NCBI GenBank assembly: GCA_905221605.1
Contig: CAJNDS010002467.1
Location: 84,876 to 122,512, forward strand
Length of the DNA stretch: 37,637 bases
Source: Symbiodinium natans
Taxonomy: Eukaryota > Sar > Dinophyceae > Suessiales > Symbiodiniaceae
Direction of reading: 5' to 3'
A model generated the notes under the pieces. The model saw only the letters and a list, made by a program, of their open reading frames with translations, was not told the origin of the DNA and searched no databases. Made by a program: the position numbers and the translations under genes. Below are positions 1 through 9,718 of the stretch, piece after piece (the first letter of the stretch is position 1; the number at the start of each line of letters is the position of its first letter).

Positions 1-593
1 TCTATGGGGTGCCACTCGAGTTTGCGTTGGGAGGTGTCTGGCTTAGGCTCTGCCGTGGCGTTTAGGATTCATGGCTTGGTGCTCCGACTTTGGGCTGGTG
101 GCTGTTTTGAGCATGAGCTAGAGGCTTAAGACCTTGCTCGAGACGTGCAAGCAGCACATGATAAGTTCCTCCAAGTAATTAGTGCACTAAACCCCAAACC
201 CTAAACCCTCAACCCTAAGCCCTAAGCCCTAAACCTTCTCGGGGGGGTGAGTTGCCCAAAGCCCCAAAGCCTGAACCCTCAACCCTAGCCCTTAGCCTGA
301 GATCCCAGACCCTGCACCCTCCCAAGCCCTAAACCCTAAACCCTCGATCCCAAAACGCTTCAACTCTCAACCCTATAAGCACATGTCATGGGGCCTTGCC
401 AGAGGGACCCACAGGAAAGGTTAAGGGTTTAGGGTTCTGGGTTATAGGTTATGGGTTTTGGATTTAGAGACCTACAAGAAGAGGTTTGTTAAAGATAGTT
501 GCGGTGTGGCTGGGTCGGGGCCGAAATAATGACTTCTAAACCCTAAACCCTAAATTTACACCCTAAACCCGAAACCCTAAACCCGAAGCCCTA

Positions 594-681
594 TCCCTAA
601 ACCCTAAACCCTAAACCCTAAACCCTAAACCCTAAACCCTAAACCCTAAACCCTAAACCCTAAACCCTAAACCCTAAACCC
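594..681. repeat. CCCTAAA telomere-like array
   Basis: About 12 near-perfect CCCTAAA units. The preceding 178-345 and 535-593 are degenerate forms of the same repeat and 421-465 is a degenerate TTTAGGG run; no gene is seen in 1-593. Confidence 0.95.
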
Positions 682-768
682 CAAAACCAAACCGGTTGCA
701 ACCTCAGTTAACTTCAGTGCCTGAACCCCAGAGTCGAAGCACTAAGCCGTAAATCCTAGAAACACGAC

Positions 769-841
769 CTAGGGTTTAGGGTTTAGGGTTTAGGGTTTAG
801 GGTTTAGGGTTTAGGGTTTAGGGTTTAGGGTTTAGGGTTTA
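769..841. repeat. TTTAGGG telomere-like array
   Basis: About 10 perfect TTTAGGG units. It lies immediately left of the candidate exon at 862, so this island breaks the usual polarity (CCCTAAA left, TTTAGGG right). Confidence 0.95.
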
Positions 842-861
842 GAGTGAAGAGAAACCTACAG

Positions 862-932
862 CGACCAAGGTGGGTGACGATGCGTCCGCGAAGATGTTTA
901 TGAAGGAGGGGGTGGCGGGGGATGGGGTTCAG
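862..932 (+). CDS. Candidate internal exon, unknown protein
   Basis: The island is bounded by CTACAG on the left and CAG|GTTTAC on the right, with one open frame rich in G/C third positions. It reads TKVGDDASAKMFMKEG and then continues hydrophilic to VQ. No family is recognised. Unlike most islands it has a TTTAGGG array on its left and CCCTAAA at 1014-1061 on its right. The strand call rests on splice signals and codon choice only. Confidence 0.4.
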
Positions 933-1013
933 GTTTACAGGGCTTCCAGGGCTTATAGGGGTTAAACCTCTGAGCCCTAGACCTTAGAAACATCAATACT
1001 GTTCTTCTTCCCC

Positions 1014-1061
1014 TAAACCCTAAACCCTAAACCCTAAACCCTAAACCCTAAACCCTAAACT
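1014..1061. repeat. CCCTAAA telomere-like array
   Basis: Six to seven perfect units. Confidence 0.95.
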
Positions 1062-1422
1062 ATGTATCGCTAGGTGCCTGAACAGGGGATGGTTTCAGCA
1101 TTCCACATGTTGGGATAGCATGGGGGTGGGACTTTTAAATTCTCTTTTTGCCTTTGCTGGCGTCTCAGGAGCTTTTGTTGTTACTTTTCCCTGTTGGTGA
1201 GAAAAGCTGCCATGCAGATATTGTGTGGATTCGAAACGTGGCTTCATCAGGCAGGCAAACAGGCCACATACCTCAACTCATGCGCCAGATGTGGTACGTA
1301 GGTTCCTTGCTGAACACGATGCGCACGACCGATGCTTAAATGAAGACTACAGCCGGTGCTGAGCAAGTGACCTTGCGATTCGAGCTCGCAGCTGCTTTGA
1401 TTGTTGGGATTCGTTCTTTCCC
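1062..1422. other. Unique spacer between two CCCTAAA arrays
   Basis: A 63-codon ATG frame (1148-1339, +) is the longest reading frame here. It has no recognisable motif, and its composition does not resemble the better exons. A short GC-balanced stretch 1218-1251 (DIVWIRNVASSG, between GCAG and a possible GC donor) could be an exon. Nothing else is supported. Confidence 0.4.
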
Positions 1423-1503
1423 ACCCTAAACCCTAAACCCTAAACCCTAAACCCTGAACCCTAAACCCTAAACCCTAAACCCTAAACCCTAAACCCTAAA
1501 CCC
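1423..1503. repeat. CCCTAAA telomere-like array, upstream of exon
   Basis: About 11 units with one CCCTGAA variant. It abuts the CCCCAG acceptor of the exon at 1507. Confidence 0.95.
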
Positions 1504-1506
1504 CAG

Positions 1507-1596
1507 GCCGATCTTGATGACGACAGCCTCAAGCAGCTCTTCCAGAAGCTCTTCGACGACACGAAGGCCCCAAGGGATTTGGAGCTTCGGGGTTCG
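1507..1596 (+). CDS. Candidate exon, acidic helical segment
   Basis: Exactly 30 codons lie between ACCCCAG and TTCG|GTAAAA. The frame starts ADLDDDSLKQLFQKLFDD and ends in RDLELRGS, and nearly all third positions in its first two thirds are G or C. The heptads of Leu/Phe with Lys/Asp suggest an amphipathic helix. It has a CCCTAAA array directly to the left and TTTAGGG from 1602. Family not recognised. Confidence 0.55.
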
Positions 1597-1601
1597 GTAA
1601 A

Positions 1602-1660
1602 AGGTTTAGGGTTTAGGGTTTAGAGTTTAGGGTTAGGGTTTAGGGCTCAGGGTTTAGGGC
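1602..1660. repeat. TTTAGGG telomere-like array, downstream of exon
   Basis: About eight imperfect units (TTTAGAG, TTAGGG and CTCAGGG variants) begin six bases after the donor of the 1507-1596 exon. Confidence 0.9.
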
Positions 1661-1663
1661 AAA

Positions 1664-1761
1664 GGGATGTTCCCCCTGATACTAAGAGTCCTTAGTAAGG
1701 AATAGACTAGTCCACATAATATAGTCCCTATGAAGGACTGCTAGCAAAAGGGGAACATCCC
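1664..1761. mobile_element. Family A inverted-repeat element (MITE-like), complete
   Basis: The terminal inverted repeats GGGATGTTCCCC and GGGGAACATCCC bound 98 bp. The inner arms also pair (AGTCCTTAGTAAGG and relatives). No coding capacity. Related copies or arms are at 8672, 13073, 25211, 28641 and 34486. Confidence 0.75.
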
Positions 1762-2104
1762 CCTAGTGTAGGGTTTAGTTAGGGCTTGGGGTCCAAGGCG
1801 TATAGGGTTTCGGGTTTAGGGTTCTAGAGCTTGAGGGATCAGGGTGCTGGTGTTTAGGGTTGAGTCTGGCTGGTTCAGGATTTAGTGTTTGTTGTAGATA
1901 ATCACGGATGTGGGGGGGGGGGGGGGGGGGGTTGTGGTGTAGGGAGGTAGGGCTTCTTTTGGGGTTTAGGGCTTAAGGTACGGCATCTCGGGCAAACACG
2001 AAGAATAGCTCCGGTAGCTCTGCGGGCACATGCGGGCTGGCCTTGGCGGAGCTGTTTCTTGCATACTCAACCTTAGGCCTATGAAATTCACGCGACACTG
2101 ATTC

Positions 2105-2400
2105 TGACAACCGAAACGCCCCGAAGCTCCCCTAAGCCCCAAACCTACCCAAGCCCTAACCCTAAAGCCTAACCCCTAAACCCTAAATCCTAAACCCTGA
2201 ACCCTAAACCCCGAAACCCTATACCCTAAAACCTAAACCCTCAACCCTAAGCCCTAAACCCTACACCCTAAGCCCTAACCCCTAAGCCCCAAACCCTAAA
2301 CCCCAAACCCCAAACCCCAAACCCTAAACCCTAAACCCTAAACCCCAAACCCTAAACCCTAAACCCTAAACCCTAAACCCTAAACCCTAAACCCTAAACC
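2105..2400. repeat. Long CCCTAAA telomere-like array
   Basis: Degenerate units from 2105 become perfect from about 2325 to 2400. A run of 20 G lies further left at 1911-1930. Confidence 0.95.
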
Positions 2401-2455
2401 GCAACTGGAGGCCAGCATCGTGACCCGAGATCGAGCTGCGAGAGGTGCTGGCGAG
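2401..2455 (+). CDS. Candidate short exon
   Basis: This unique island sits between a CCCTAAA array and TTTAGGG repeats starting at 2475. From TGGAG| to GGCGAG|GTTCGA one frame reads ASIVTRDRAARGAGE. A second frame (HRDPRSSCERCWRG) is also open, so the frame is uncertain. No family recognised. Confidence 0.3.
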
Positions 2456-2782
2456 GTTCGACTGGGGACCAGAATTTAGGGCTTAGGGTTTACTGTTTAG
2501 GGTTCAGGGCTCAGGGCTCAGGGTTCACGGTTCAGGGTTTAGGTTTAGGGTTTAGGGGTTAGGGGAGGCCCTCAGGCTTAGCCCCCCCCCCCCCCCCTCC
2601 CCCCAAAAAAACAAACCCCTGAACCCTAAACCCCTAAACCTTTGGGGTTTAGATTCCGGGCGCTTCTACCCGGTTTGCTGAGTTAGGGAACCTGTCCCCG
2701 TCCTGGGCTGAAGGGTTTAGGGGGCTGCTGCCCCTTGAAAACCGCTGCAAAAACAACTGGGTTTTTGGTTCAGGTTTTGGGG

Positions 2783-2818
2783 CTCACAAGGGTGCCCTTT
2801 CTATTCCTAGGCTACTCC
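2783..2818 (+). mobile_element. Family G element, 3' end only
   Basis: The sequence GGGTGCCCTTTCTATTCCTAG followed by GCTACTCCTGGG matches the right end of the elements at 11590 and 36582. The end reads as a pyrimidine-rich tract followed by TAG, like a splice acceptor. Confidence 0.5.
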
Positions 2819-2999
2819 TGGGCGTAGTGAAAGCAAGACATGGCACACTGCTCAGATGCCACGCGGCTACCGGGTGCAGAAGATCATCTCGGCCCGATCC
2901 TCAGCAGCCAATGTACCTGACAGAGCCCCTGACTACCACGTCTTGGGAGTTCGTCGAGGCAGAAGTGATCAGTTGTCATGTGGCACTGGCCACTGCAGT
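2805..2999 (+). CDS. Candidate exon following a family G end
   Basis: After the acceptor-like TTCCTAG a frame stays open to CACTGCAG at 2999 and contains SWEFVEAEVISCHVALATA. An overlapping frame (GYRVQKIISARSSAANVPD, ATG at 2856) is open as well, so only the presence of coding-like sequence is supported, not the frame. Confidence 0.25.
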
Positions 3000-3305
3000 A
3001 TGACCTGGGCTTGTCTGGGGGTTGGGCACTGCCGGGCACGTTTAGGGCTGACGCTTGAGGGATTAGGGTTTAGGGTGGTGGTTGCAGGCCACGGTGTGCT
3101 AGGGTTTCGGTTTTGGGTTTCAGGGTCGAGGGTCGATGATCAGCTGGCTTGACCTATAGAGTCCCTTGAGGGAGGGGGAGGGAGGGGGTTCAAGGGGGGT
3201 ATGGAACCCAAGGTACCCTATTACTCCCCGCAGCCCTCCCTAAAGTTCCCGAAAAGGGCCCAATACTTCACTCCGTGCTTGTAGCAGTAGTACTTGTGTG
3301 TGCAG

Positions 3306-3372
3306 TCCCAGAGCACCAAGCGTATGCAAGAGATTGTTGACCACGACTATAAGTCAAGGAGAAAGACATTTG
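3306..3372 (+). CDS. Candidate exon, basic hydrophilic segment
   Basis: The GTGTGTGCAG acceptor is followed by SQSTKRMQEIVDHDYKSRRK and a stop 30 bases beyond. The donor could be GTCCAT at 3373 or GTCAAG near 3353. If the second is used, the next acceptor TTTTTTTCAG at 3387 continues in frame with YRTSVLGPVQATALSSLELR. Family unknown. Confidence 0.4.
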
Positions 3373-3387
3373 GTCCATTTTTTTCAG

Positions 3388-3456
3388 GTATAGGACTTCG
3401 GTTTTAGGGCCTGTACAGGCGACTGCCCTTTCCAGCCTAGAACTGCGAACGCCCAC
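3388..3456 (+). CDS. Candidate exon after a strong polypyrimidine acceptor
   Basis: CCATTTTTTTCAG precedes a frame beginning YRTSVLGPVQATALSS that stays open for over 50 codons. The 3' boundary cannot be fixed. A second acceptor-like CGTTTTGTCAACTCAG follows at about 3493, and a closely similar string precedes the exon at 14903. Confidence 0.3.
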
Positions 3457-3640
3457 AAAAACCTTACACCAAAACCCCGTTTTGTCAACTCAGGCACCAG
3501 CCATTCAGTTAAATAGTTGGATTAGGCAAGACTGGCCCCTGAAAAACTCTAAACCTTAATCATATCCAAAAGGTTCAGCATCCAGGGTGCAGGATTTAAG
3601 GTTTTTTTCCAACCCTAAGAGTCCCTAAGCCTTGCCTGAG

Positions 3641-3715
3641 GTCATGAATGCAGAGTCCTGGAAGTCGTACATGGAGCGGCTGGACAAGATCGCCCAAGAC
3701 TGCAGGTACCATGGA
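3641..3715 (+). CDS. Candidate exon, helical
   Basis: Exactly 75 bp from TTGCCTGAG to TGCAG|GTACCA, with strong G/C third-position bias. It reads VMNAESWKSYMERLDKIAQD plus Cys. The Met/Leu/Ile spacing suggests a helix. Degenerate CCCTAAA lies to the left and a TTTAGGG array begins at 3721. No family recognised. Confidence 0.55.
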
Positions 3716-3720
3716 GGGTG

Positions 3721-3843
3721 CGGGTTTAGGGTTTAGGGTTTAGGGTTTAGGGTTCAGGGTTTAGGGTTTAGGGTTCAGGGTTCAGGGTTCAGGGTTTAGG
3801 GTTTAGGGTTTAGGGTTTTAGCGTTTTAGGGTTTAGGGTTTAG
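3721..3843. repeat. TTTAGGG telomere-like array
   Basis: About 17 units including several TTCAGGG variants, starting six bases past the exon donor. Confidence 0.95.
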
Positions 3844-4057
3844 GAAATTGTAAGCAAGTAGGGTGCGAACTTTGGTAAAGGGAATTCTAACCTGAATAAC
3901 AAGACGTATGCCCCACCTTAGCAAGCGTATAACCCTACTGATAACTTGGTGCCCCCTACTGGTGGGGTCCGCGCCCGGAGTTTTGGGCAGGTTTTTGCCA
4001 TTGGATTTGGGGTTCGGGGGTTAGGGGGTTAGGGTTTGGTAGGCGGCTGGCCTTTTC

Positions 4058-4317
4058 ATGGGTTTCCCTACTACCCTCCTCAATACTACCCCCCCGAAGT
4101 TCCCCCCGAAGTAACCTTAATCAGGCTTAATTATCCCTAAATAGCCTTAGTAGGCGGGGAAATCAGGGGGGGGGGGGGGGGTTTCCCTAAACCCTAAACC
4201 CTAAACCCTAAACCCTAAACCCTAAACCCTAAACCCTAAACCCTAAACCCTAAACCCTAAACCCTAAACCCTAAAGGGGGGGCAGTATAGAGGGGGCTAG
4301 TGGAGGAACCCTTGGGA
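4058..4317. mobile_element. Family C inverted-repeat element split by a telomeric array
   Basis: The left arm CATGGGTTTCCCTACTACCC with CTCAATACTACCCCCC pairs with the right arm CAGTATAGAGGGGG then AGGAACCCTTGGG. Between them sit a G run and about 13 CCCTAAA units (4186-4275), so the repeat array lies inside the element. Compare the uninterrupted copy at 29878-30031. Confidence 0.65.
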
Positions 4318-4360
4318 GCATCTTGGCCCATATCTGGCATGTTGGGGTTCATTCTTGGTT

Positions 4361-4480
4361 GTGGGGTTTAGGGTTCAGGGTTTCGGGTTTAGGGTCTAGG
4401 GTTTAGGGTTTAGGGTTTAGGGTTTAGGGTCTAGGGTTTAGGGTTTAGGGTTTAGGGTTTAGGGTTTAGGGTGTAGGGTT
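4361..4480. repeat. TTTAGGG telomere-like array
   Basis: About 16 units with scattered TCTAGGG and TTCGGGT variants. Confidence 0.95.
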
Positions 4481-4744
4481 TGGGGTTGGGCTTGCTCGTA
4501 GGGGTAGGGTCCTGAAGGGTGGGGGGGTTCATGCGGGGAAGGCACCTAGGGAACCTTGGGCAAGCTTAGGGAGCCTTGGGGAGTAGCGGGGGGTATTAGG
4601 AGAGAACAAAAGGTTACAAACCCCCTGTGAACCCTAAACCCTAAACCTTAAATCCCCCTCCCTTAACAACTTAAGGACCCCACAACTTGCTTGTTGTGTT
4701 GGTGTGCAAAACGTGAACACACACACAATGCCTGTCCATCCCTG

Positions 4745-4885
4745 GGTTGAGAGGGCTTGTAAGAGCTTGTAAGGGTTTATAAGAGCTTATAAGAGTTATA
4801 AGAGCTTGAAAGGGTTCATAAGAGCTTGTGAGGGTTTATATGAGTTGTTGAAAAGAGCTCATAAGGGTTCAGAAGGCTTGATAGA
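4745..4885. repeat. Degenerate tandem repeat, TTATAAGAGCTTG type
   Basis: Roughly nine copies of a 14-16 bp unit (AGAGCTTGTAAGGGTTTATA and variants). It is unrelated to the telomere heptamer and has no coding capacity. Confidence 0.6.
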
Positions 4886-5008
4886 GGTTTAGGAGGGTTT
4901 CAGGTTGAGGTCTTGGGGTGGGGTGCTGTTCCTGAACCCTAAATTACGCTCAAACTCGACCTGCCAGCTGAATACCTTCATGAAGCTACCCTTGAAACCC
5001 TTATTCGG

Positions 5009-5246
5009 GTTTAGGGTTTAGGGTTTAGGGTTTAGGGTTTAGGGTTTAGGGTTTAGGGTTTACGGTGCCCCTCCCAAAGGCGTCATGCTGGTGCAGCTCC
5101 TCTCTCCGCGGCTGCGAGGTCCTTACGCGTCGTGAGGTCCAGGTTCCGGTCCCTTAGGGTTTAGGGTTTAGGGTTTAGGGTTTAGGGTTTAGGGTTTAGG
5201 GTTTAGGGTTTAGGGTTTAGGGTTTAGGGTTTAGGGTTTAGGGTTA
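5009..5246. repeat. Two TTTAGGG arrays around a unique 90 bp island
   Basis: Arrays at 5009-5063 (about 8 units) and 5154-5246 (about 13 units). The island 5064-5153 has several open frames on both strands (for example APPKGVMLVQLLSPRLR on +) and cannot be assigned. Confidence 0.9.
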
Positions 5247-5350
5247 CTGCGCCCCCTAGGTTCCCCTTAAGTATCCCTAAATAGCCTTAATTATGGGGGG
5301 AAGCTAGGGGGGGCTACTACATAGAGGGGGGTAGGAGGGGAACCTAGGAT
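5247..5350. mobile_element. Family C element, left arm replaced by telomeric repeats
   Basis: It contains the family core TATCCCTAAATAGCCTTAAT and the right arm GGGGGGTAGGAGGGGAACCTA. The expected left arm is missing, and the TTTAGGG array stops at the core. Confidence 0.5.
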
Positions 5351-5739
5351 GAACCCAAAGCCCGCAACGCCTGAGCCCTCACGTCCGTAAAGCCCAGCCC
5401 ACACAGGTGCCTAAACCCTAAAACTCTTAACCGTAAAGCCTGCACCCTAAACCCTAAGCCCTAAACCCTAAACCCTAAACCCTAAACCCCAAACCCTAAA
5501 CCCAAAGTCACTCAAGCCGAGTCCCTTAAGGCCCTTCATAAGCCTTAAACTCAAGCCCTAAAGCCCTTGGACCCAGCCTGCAACCCTATGCAGTTCGGGG
5601 TTTAGGGTTTAGGGCTTCGGGTTGAGGGTATGCAGCCGCACGATGTCTCCGACAGACATATCCCAGGGCAAGGAGGCGGCTTCTTCTTTCATAGCTCGAC
5701 CATGGAGCGCAGGTTGCCTTCCGTGCCTACCCTGAACCT

Positions 5740-5948
5740 TAAACCCTAAGCCCTAAACCCTAAACCCTAAACCCTAAACCCTAAAGACAGATCTGAACCT
5801 TGCCATGAAACAGCAGCCGCCGAGGCTGCGAAGGATGGGTGCTTGAGTGACAAAACTACGATGCTGGAACCCTAAACCCTAAACCCTAAACCCTAAACCC
5901 TAAACCCTTAACCCTAAACCCTAAACCCTAAACCCTAAACCCTAAACC
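5740..5948. repeat. CCCTAAA arrays flanking a unique island
   Basis: Arrays at 5740-5785 and 5869-5948. The island between them may be an exon (next entry). The preceding unique block 5625-5735 is open in both directions and cannot be assigned. Confidence 0.9.
5787..5866 (+). CDS. Candidate exon, weak
   Basis: The island is open on + as DRSEPCHETAAAEAAKDGCL and on to TTMLEP. It is flanked by CCCTAAA arrays on both sides, and no clear donor is visible. The opposite strand is also open. Low certainty. Confidence 0.25.
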
Positions 5949-6217
5949 GCCATGTCACGCAACGGAACCCTAGGGTTTCGTGTAAGTACCTATCATTGCA
6001 CGATGGCATGTTCTAGGTGTTCTAGGTTCTACCCCACAGGGCCAATATTCGAGGGCCATCCCTCAAGCCGCCCCAGACCCAGGCACTCCAAGCCCCAAAC
6101 GCTTGAGCCCTAAACCCTTAACCCTAAACCCGAAGCCACTAAACCCTAAACCCTAAACCCGAAACCCTAAACCCCAACACCCCAAAGACCTAAAACCCTG
6201 AACCCCTAAATGCCCAG

Positions 6218-6278
6218 GTGTGGAAGGATTGGAGTGGCGTGGTACACACGGCCAGCCATGGAAATGTTCGGCGCCCAG
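6218..6278 (+). CDS. Candidate internal exon
   Basis: It lies between TGCCCAG and GCCCAG|GTTCTT and reads VWKDWSGVVHTASHGNVRRP. Degenerate CCCTAAA repeats are on the left. A family F inverted-repeat element begins ten bases after the donor. No family recognised. Confidence 0.4.
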
Positions 6279-6288
6279 GTTCTTTGGG

Positions 6289-6409
6289 CTTACTGTTGGC
6301 GGGTAGGGAATGAGGCTTTAGGGTTTAGGGCTTAGGGTACCCTGTAAGGGATTATACCGGGGGATATAGGGTACATCGTTCCCTCATTCCCTACTCACCA
6401 ACGGTAAGT
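6289..6409. mobile_element. Family F inverted-repeat element with internal TTTAGGG units
   Basis: The ends CTTACTGTTGGCGGGTAGGG (left) and CCCTACTCACCAACGGTAAG (right) are imperfect inverted repeats. The interior carries two to three TTTAGGG units and two GGGTAC words. A partial relative lies at 17526-17595. Confidence 0.6.
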
Positions 6410-7189
6410 AGTTTTTTTTATTAACCAACAGTAAGTAGGATTCGGGTTTGCGGGGACCCTTATAAGGGATCTAAGGGGCTATTTGGGAGTTGTTTAAGGT
6501 TAATTACCTAGGTGTTTAGGGACTATATAAGGTTTATATAAGGGTTATGCAGGGGAATAAGATTCAGGTTCCCTTCTAGGGGTGCCTCCTTATACCCCTT
6601 AAGAGAGATTCTCCTTGCACCGGCTGAGTGTGCCTCTTGCACGGAGTTTAGCTTCTGCAGGGTTTAGGGTTTAGGGTTTAGGGCTTAGGGTTTAGGGTTT
6701 AGGGCTTAGGGTTCAGGGTGCGCAACGTTTAGGGTGCGCAACGTCCGCTCGCCCGTGAAGCATGACTGCTCGCAAAACCCAAACCCTAGACCCCAAACCC
6801 TAAACTAAACCGTTGTCTGAAAAAGATATAGGCCCCTTATTGGACTTATTTCTTGTTTGAGAGGTTTGGTTCCCTTCCGAACCTCAGTAAGCCGAGACAG
6901 ACGAGCCATTCATTCTCATGTTACTTTGCAACTTAGATACTTTCCTGCGTGCCTGCTGAATTTGGTTGAATATTGTTCTCAGGAGATTGCGCCGTGACTT
7001 GGGGGCGCCTTCTCTCCAACCCGAAACCCTAAAAAACCTTACACTCAACCCTGAACCCCCAACCCTAAACCCTACCCCACCACGCTCGCCCCACCCCTGA
7101 ATAAGAAACACACACACACACACGCTCGCAAACTATTGCACACTCACGCACGCACACACGAACGCCCGCACACACGCCTAAGCCCTAAA
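6410..7189. other. Spacer with TTTAGGG array, CA repeats and an ambiguous minus-strand frame
   Basis: It holds a TTTAGGG array (6658-6718), the direct duplication GGGTGCGCAACGTTT (6716-6745) and CA/CACG simple repeats (7106-7165). A minus-strand frame ending at 6884 (LLRTIFNQIQQARRKVSKLQ) could be a terminal exon, but the + strand is open too (AETDEPFILMLLCNLDTFLR). Neither can be chosen. Confidence 0.4.
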
Positions 7190-7335
7190 CTATAAACCCT
7201 TCACCCTCAACCCTAAACCCTAAACCCTACACCCTAAACCCTAAACCCTAAACCCTAAACCCGAAACCCTAAACCCTAAACCCTAAACCCTAAACCCTAA
7301 ACCCTAAACCCTAAACCCTAAACCCTAAACCCTAA
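7190..7335. repeat. CCCTAAA telomere-like array upstream of exon
   Basis: About 20 units, perfect for the last 11. Confidence 0.95.
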
Positions 7336-7341
7336 CATCAG

Positions 7342-7430
7342 GAGATCCTCAAGCGCTCTCGGCTCCCAGAGCTCGAGGAGGGCGCCAACGAGTTCCTGAT
7401 GCCGCTTGGGCTCTTCGCGTTGAGGACTTC
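7342..7430 (+). CDS. Candidate internal exon, unknown protein
   Basis: AACATCAG precedes and GTAGGGTTTAG follows, so the donor GT is immediately joined to the first telomeric unit. The frame reads EILKRSRLPELEEGANEFLM and continues PLGLFALRT, with almost every third base G or C. This is one of the clearest examples of an exon sitting between a CCCTAAA array (left) and a TTTAGGG array (right). Family not recognised. Confidence 0.6.
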
Positions 7431-7530
7431 GTAGGGTTTAGGGTTTAGGGTTTAGGGTTTAGGGTTTAGGGTTTAGGGTTTAGGGTTTTAGGGTTTAGGG
7501 TTTAGGGTTTAGGGTTTAGGGTTTAGGGTT
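7431..7530. repeat. TTTAGGG telomere-like array downstream of exon
   Basis: About 13 units, one of them the octamer TTTTAGGG. Confidence 0.95.
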
Positions 7531-8365
7531 GAGAGGGGTTTAGGGTTTAGGGTGTAGTGTTTGTTCGTTGTTTGGGTTCTTATGTGTTTTGGAACGTGCT
7601 TGTGGTTTGTTTTGGCTTTGTTAGCTTTTCTGATTATGGTTTAAGAGTTTTCAGCCCTAAACCCTAAACCCTAAACCCTAAACCCTAAACCCTAAACCAG
7701 GTTTGCAAGCTTTTTTGTTTGGCTCTTTGGGCTGATGTCTTGAAGTGTTGTTTGCTTTTGGGGATTCATCCTTTGTTGAGAGAACTTTGCCGGTTTGGCA
7801 AAGTTTGCTTGGGCTACTTAGACTTTTTTTGCGGTGTTTAAGGGCTTGTAGGTAACCCCCTGGACCATAAACCCTAGACCCTAGACCGTAAACCCTAAAC
7901 CCTGAACCTGCAGCAAGTGCTTTAAGGTTGTTATAGGGACCCTAGACCCTCGACCGTGAACCCTAAACCCTAAACTCTATTTTTGGTGTAGCAATGGCTT
8001 TTAAGGTTGTTGCAGGGCTGTTAGGGCTCGTAGAGTCTATGAGGCTTGGGTTTGAGAGGATGCTTGAAGCATATCTAGAGTGTTTAGGGTTTAGGGTTTA
8101 GGGTTTAGGGTTTAGGGTTTAGGGTTTGGTGTTTGGGGTTTAGGGTGTAGGGTTTCACCCACCAATGCATGGAGTCTGGGGGGGGGGGGGCGCGGGGGGA
8201 GGTGGGGCGGGGATTCCTTGCTCCTTCTTGCTGTGCAGGGGCCCCCTTACTCTGCTAACTTCAGTGAAAGGAAGTATAGCCCAAACAAGCCTCATAACCC
8301 ACTTTTGAAACCTTATGACCCTAAACCCTACACCTTAAACCCTAAACCCTAAACCCTAAACCCTA
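7531..8365. other. Spacer: T/G-rich sequence, diverged tandem duplication, arrays
   Basis: CCCTAAA at 7656-7697 and 8329-8365 and TTTAGGG at 8077-8128. A diverged duplication (about 65-80 bp) shares CCCTAGACC, GTGAACCCTAAACC-type words and TTTTAAGGTTGTT at 7862-7933 and 7938-8020. A G run lies at 8177-8192. No convincing exon. Confidence 0.5.
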
Positions 8366-8379
8366 CTGTTAACTTTGAG

Positions 8380-8447
8380 GCCCCTACTGGTATATCCCCA
8401 TATGAGCCAAGGTTTCACGGAACAAAGCCGGAGGCGCGGCGGACCGG
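8380..8447 (+). CDS. Candidate internal exon
   Basis: The frame runs from AACTTTGAG to ACCGG|GTTGGG and reads APTGISPYEPRFHGTKPEAR, with a CCCTAAA array to the left and TTTAGGG-type repeats from 8482. The frame stays open to 8484. No family recognised. Confidence 0.35.
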
Positions 8448-8671
8448 GTTGGGCCAACCTGGAAGCCCCCTCCACCGGAGGGCTTAGGGTTTAGGGTTTA
8501 GGGCTTAGGGTTTAGGGTTTAGGGCTTACGGTTTAGGGTTTTAGTCTTAGGGTTTAGGGTTTAGCCCTGAAGCCGCCAAACCTCTTATTCCGAAGACCCT
8601 ATCCACCCCTAAAACCTAAACCCTAAACCCTCAGCCCCCAGCTGCCCTAAACCCCTAAATCCCTAAACCTT

Positions 8672-8747
8672 GGGATGTTCCCTCTTATTCTAATCAGCGG
8701 TACTACAATCCCTGTCAAAGACTGTTAGTATGAGGGGGGAACATCCC
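8672..8747. mobile_element. Family A inverted-repeat element, short copy
   Basis: GGGATGTTCCC at the left and GGGGAACATCCC at the right, with the shared core TACAATCCCTGTCAAAGACT. Confidence 0.7.
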
Positions 8748-8957
8748 TAAACCCTAAATCCTAAACCCTAAACCCCCCTAAGTCTGAGGCTTTGTACTGT
8801 TAGGGTTGAGGGTTACCTGAACCCCGAAACCCCTAAACCCTGATCGCAAGCCCTTCTCCCAAGGTTTAGGGTTGAGGATTTAGGGTTTACGGTTTGGCCG
8901 GGTTCCTGGGTTGAGGGCTTCAGGGCATATAGGGCTTCAGGGTTCAGGTCATTTAGC

Positions 8958-8994
<37 letters not shown>
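8958..8994. repeat. CT dinucleotide microsatellite
   Basis: About 18 CT units. The reading frames crossing it on both strands are artefacts of the repeat. Confidence 0.95.
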
Positions 8995-8996
<2 letters not shown>

Positions 8997-9718
8997 CGAA
9001 CTAGAAGCGTCCAAGGCGCTGCCGGTCCTGAAATTAATTAAGAAGTCACATGACATATTTAGGGTTTCAGGGTTAAGGGCCCTAAGTTGGCACCCATTAG
9101 CTCCAAGGAGGTGAGTGTTTGGATTTGTTTGTGGGTTTGTTTGTTTTTTTTGTTTTTTCGTTGCTTGTTTTGTGGTTTTGGGGTTTTGGTTTTCGGGTTT
9201 TGGCTTGTTTGGTTTGGGTTTGTTGTCGGGTTGAGACCTCAACCCTAAGCCCTGGAGAAGCCCCGAAGCCCGAAACACCGAGGCCACAGCTTAGAAGCCT
9301 TGCAGAAGGGCCAGCGCCATCCCTAAACCTTAAACCCGAAACCCTAGTTTAATCAGCTCTGGTTCACCGCCGGCATGTAGATGCGAGGGATGTGCTCTGG
9401 ATCTGCCTTGCAGCGCCGAAACCCCCCCTCAAAAATCTAAACCCTAAGACGCTTTTGAGCCATACTTCTTGGGGCTTTCGAGCCTTACAGCATTTAAGCC
9501 CTAATTCTTGGGGTGTAGGGTTTAGGGGTTAGGCCCTACATCTCCAGGCAGCGAAGCCTCCGAGCCCTTTTTAGGCCACGTGACCACGTAACCCTTCTTC
9601 ACGGGGGATTGGTTTGGTCCTGATACAAGCCCCGGTAAACCAACAAGCACACCCGAATCGTTTAGGTTTACTGGACATCTAAATCCCAATCATGGCACCT
9701 TTTTCTTTTCTGTTTTAG

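Noticed and set aside
594-681. Chromosome end (true telomere)
   Set aside because: Arrays of both orientations occur throughout 37 kb with unique DNA between them, so these are interstitial repeats. Nothing marks a terminal array at either window edge.
8949-9287. Lys/Pro/Asn-rich minus frame ending in Arg-Glu repeats
   Set aside because: It is the CT microsatellite and T/G-rich sequence read backwards.
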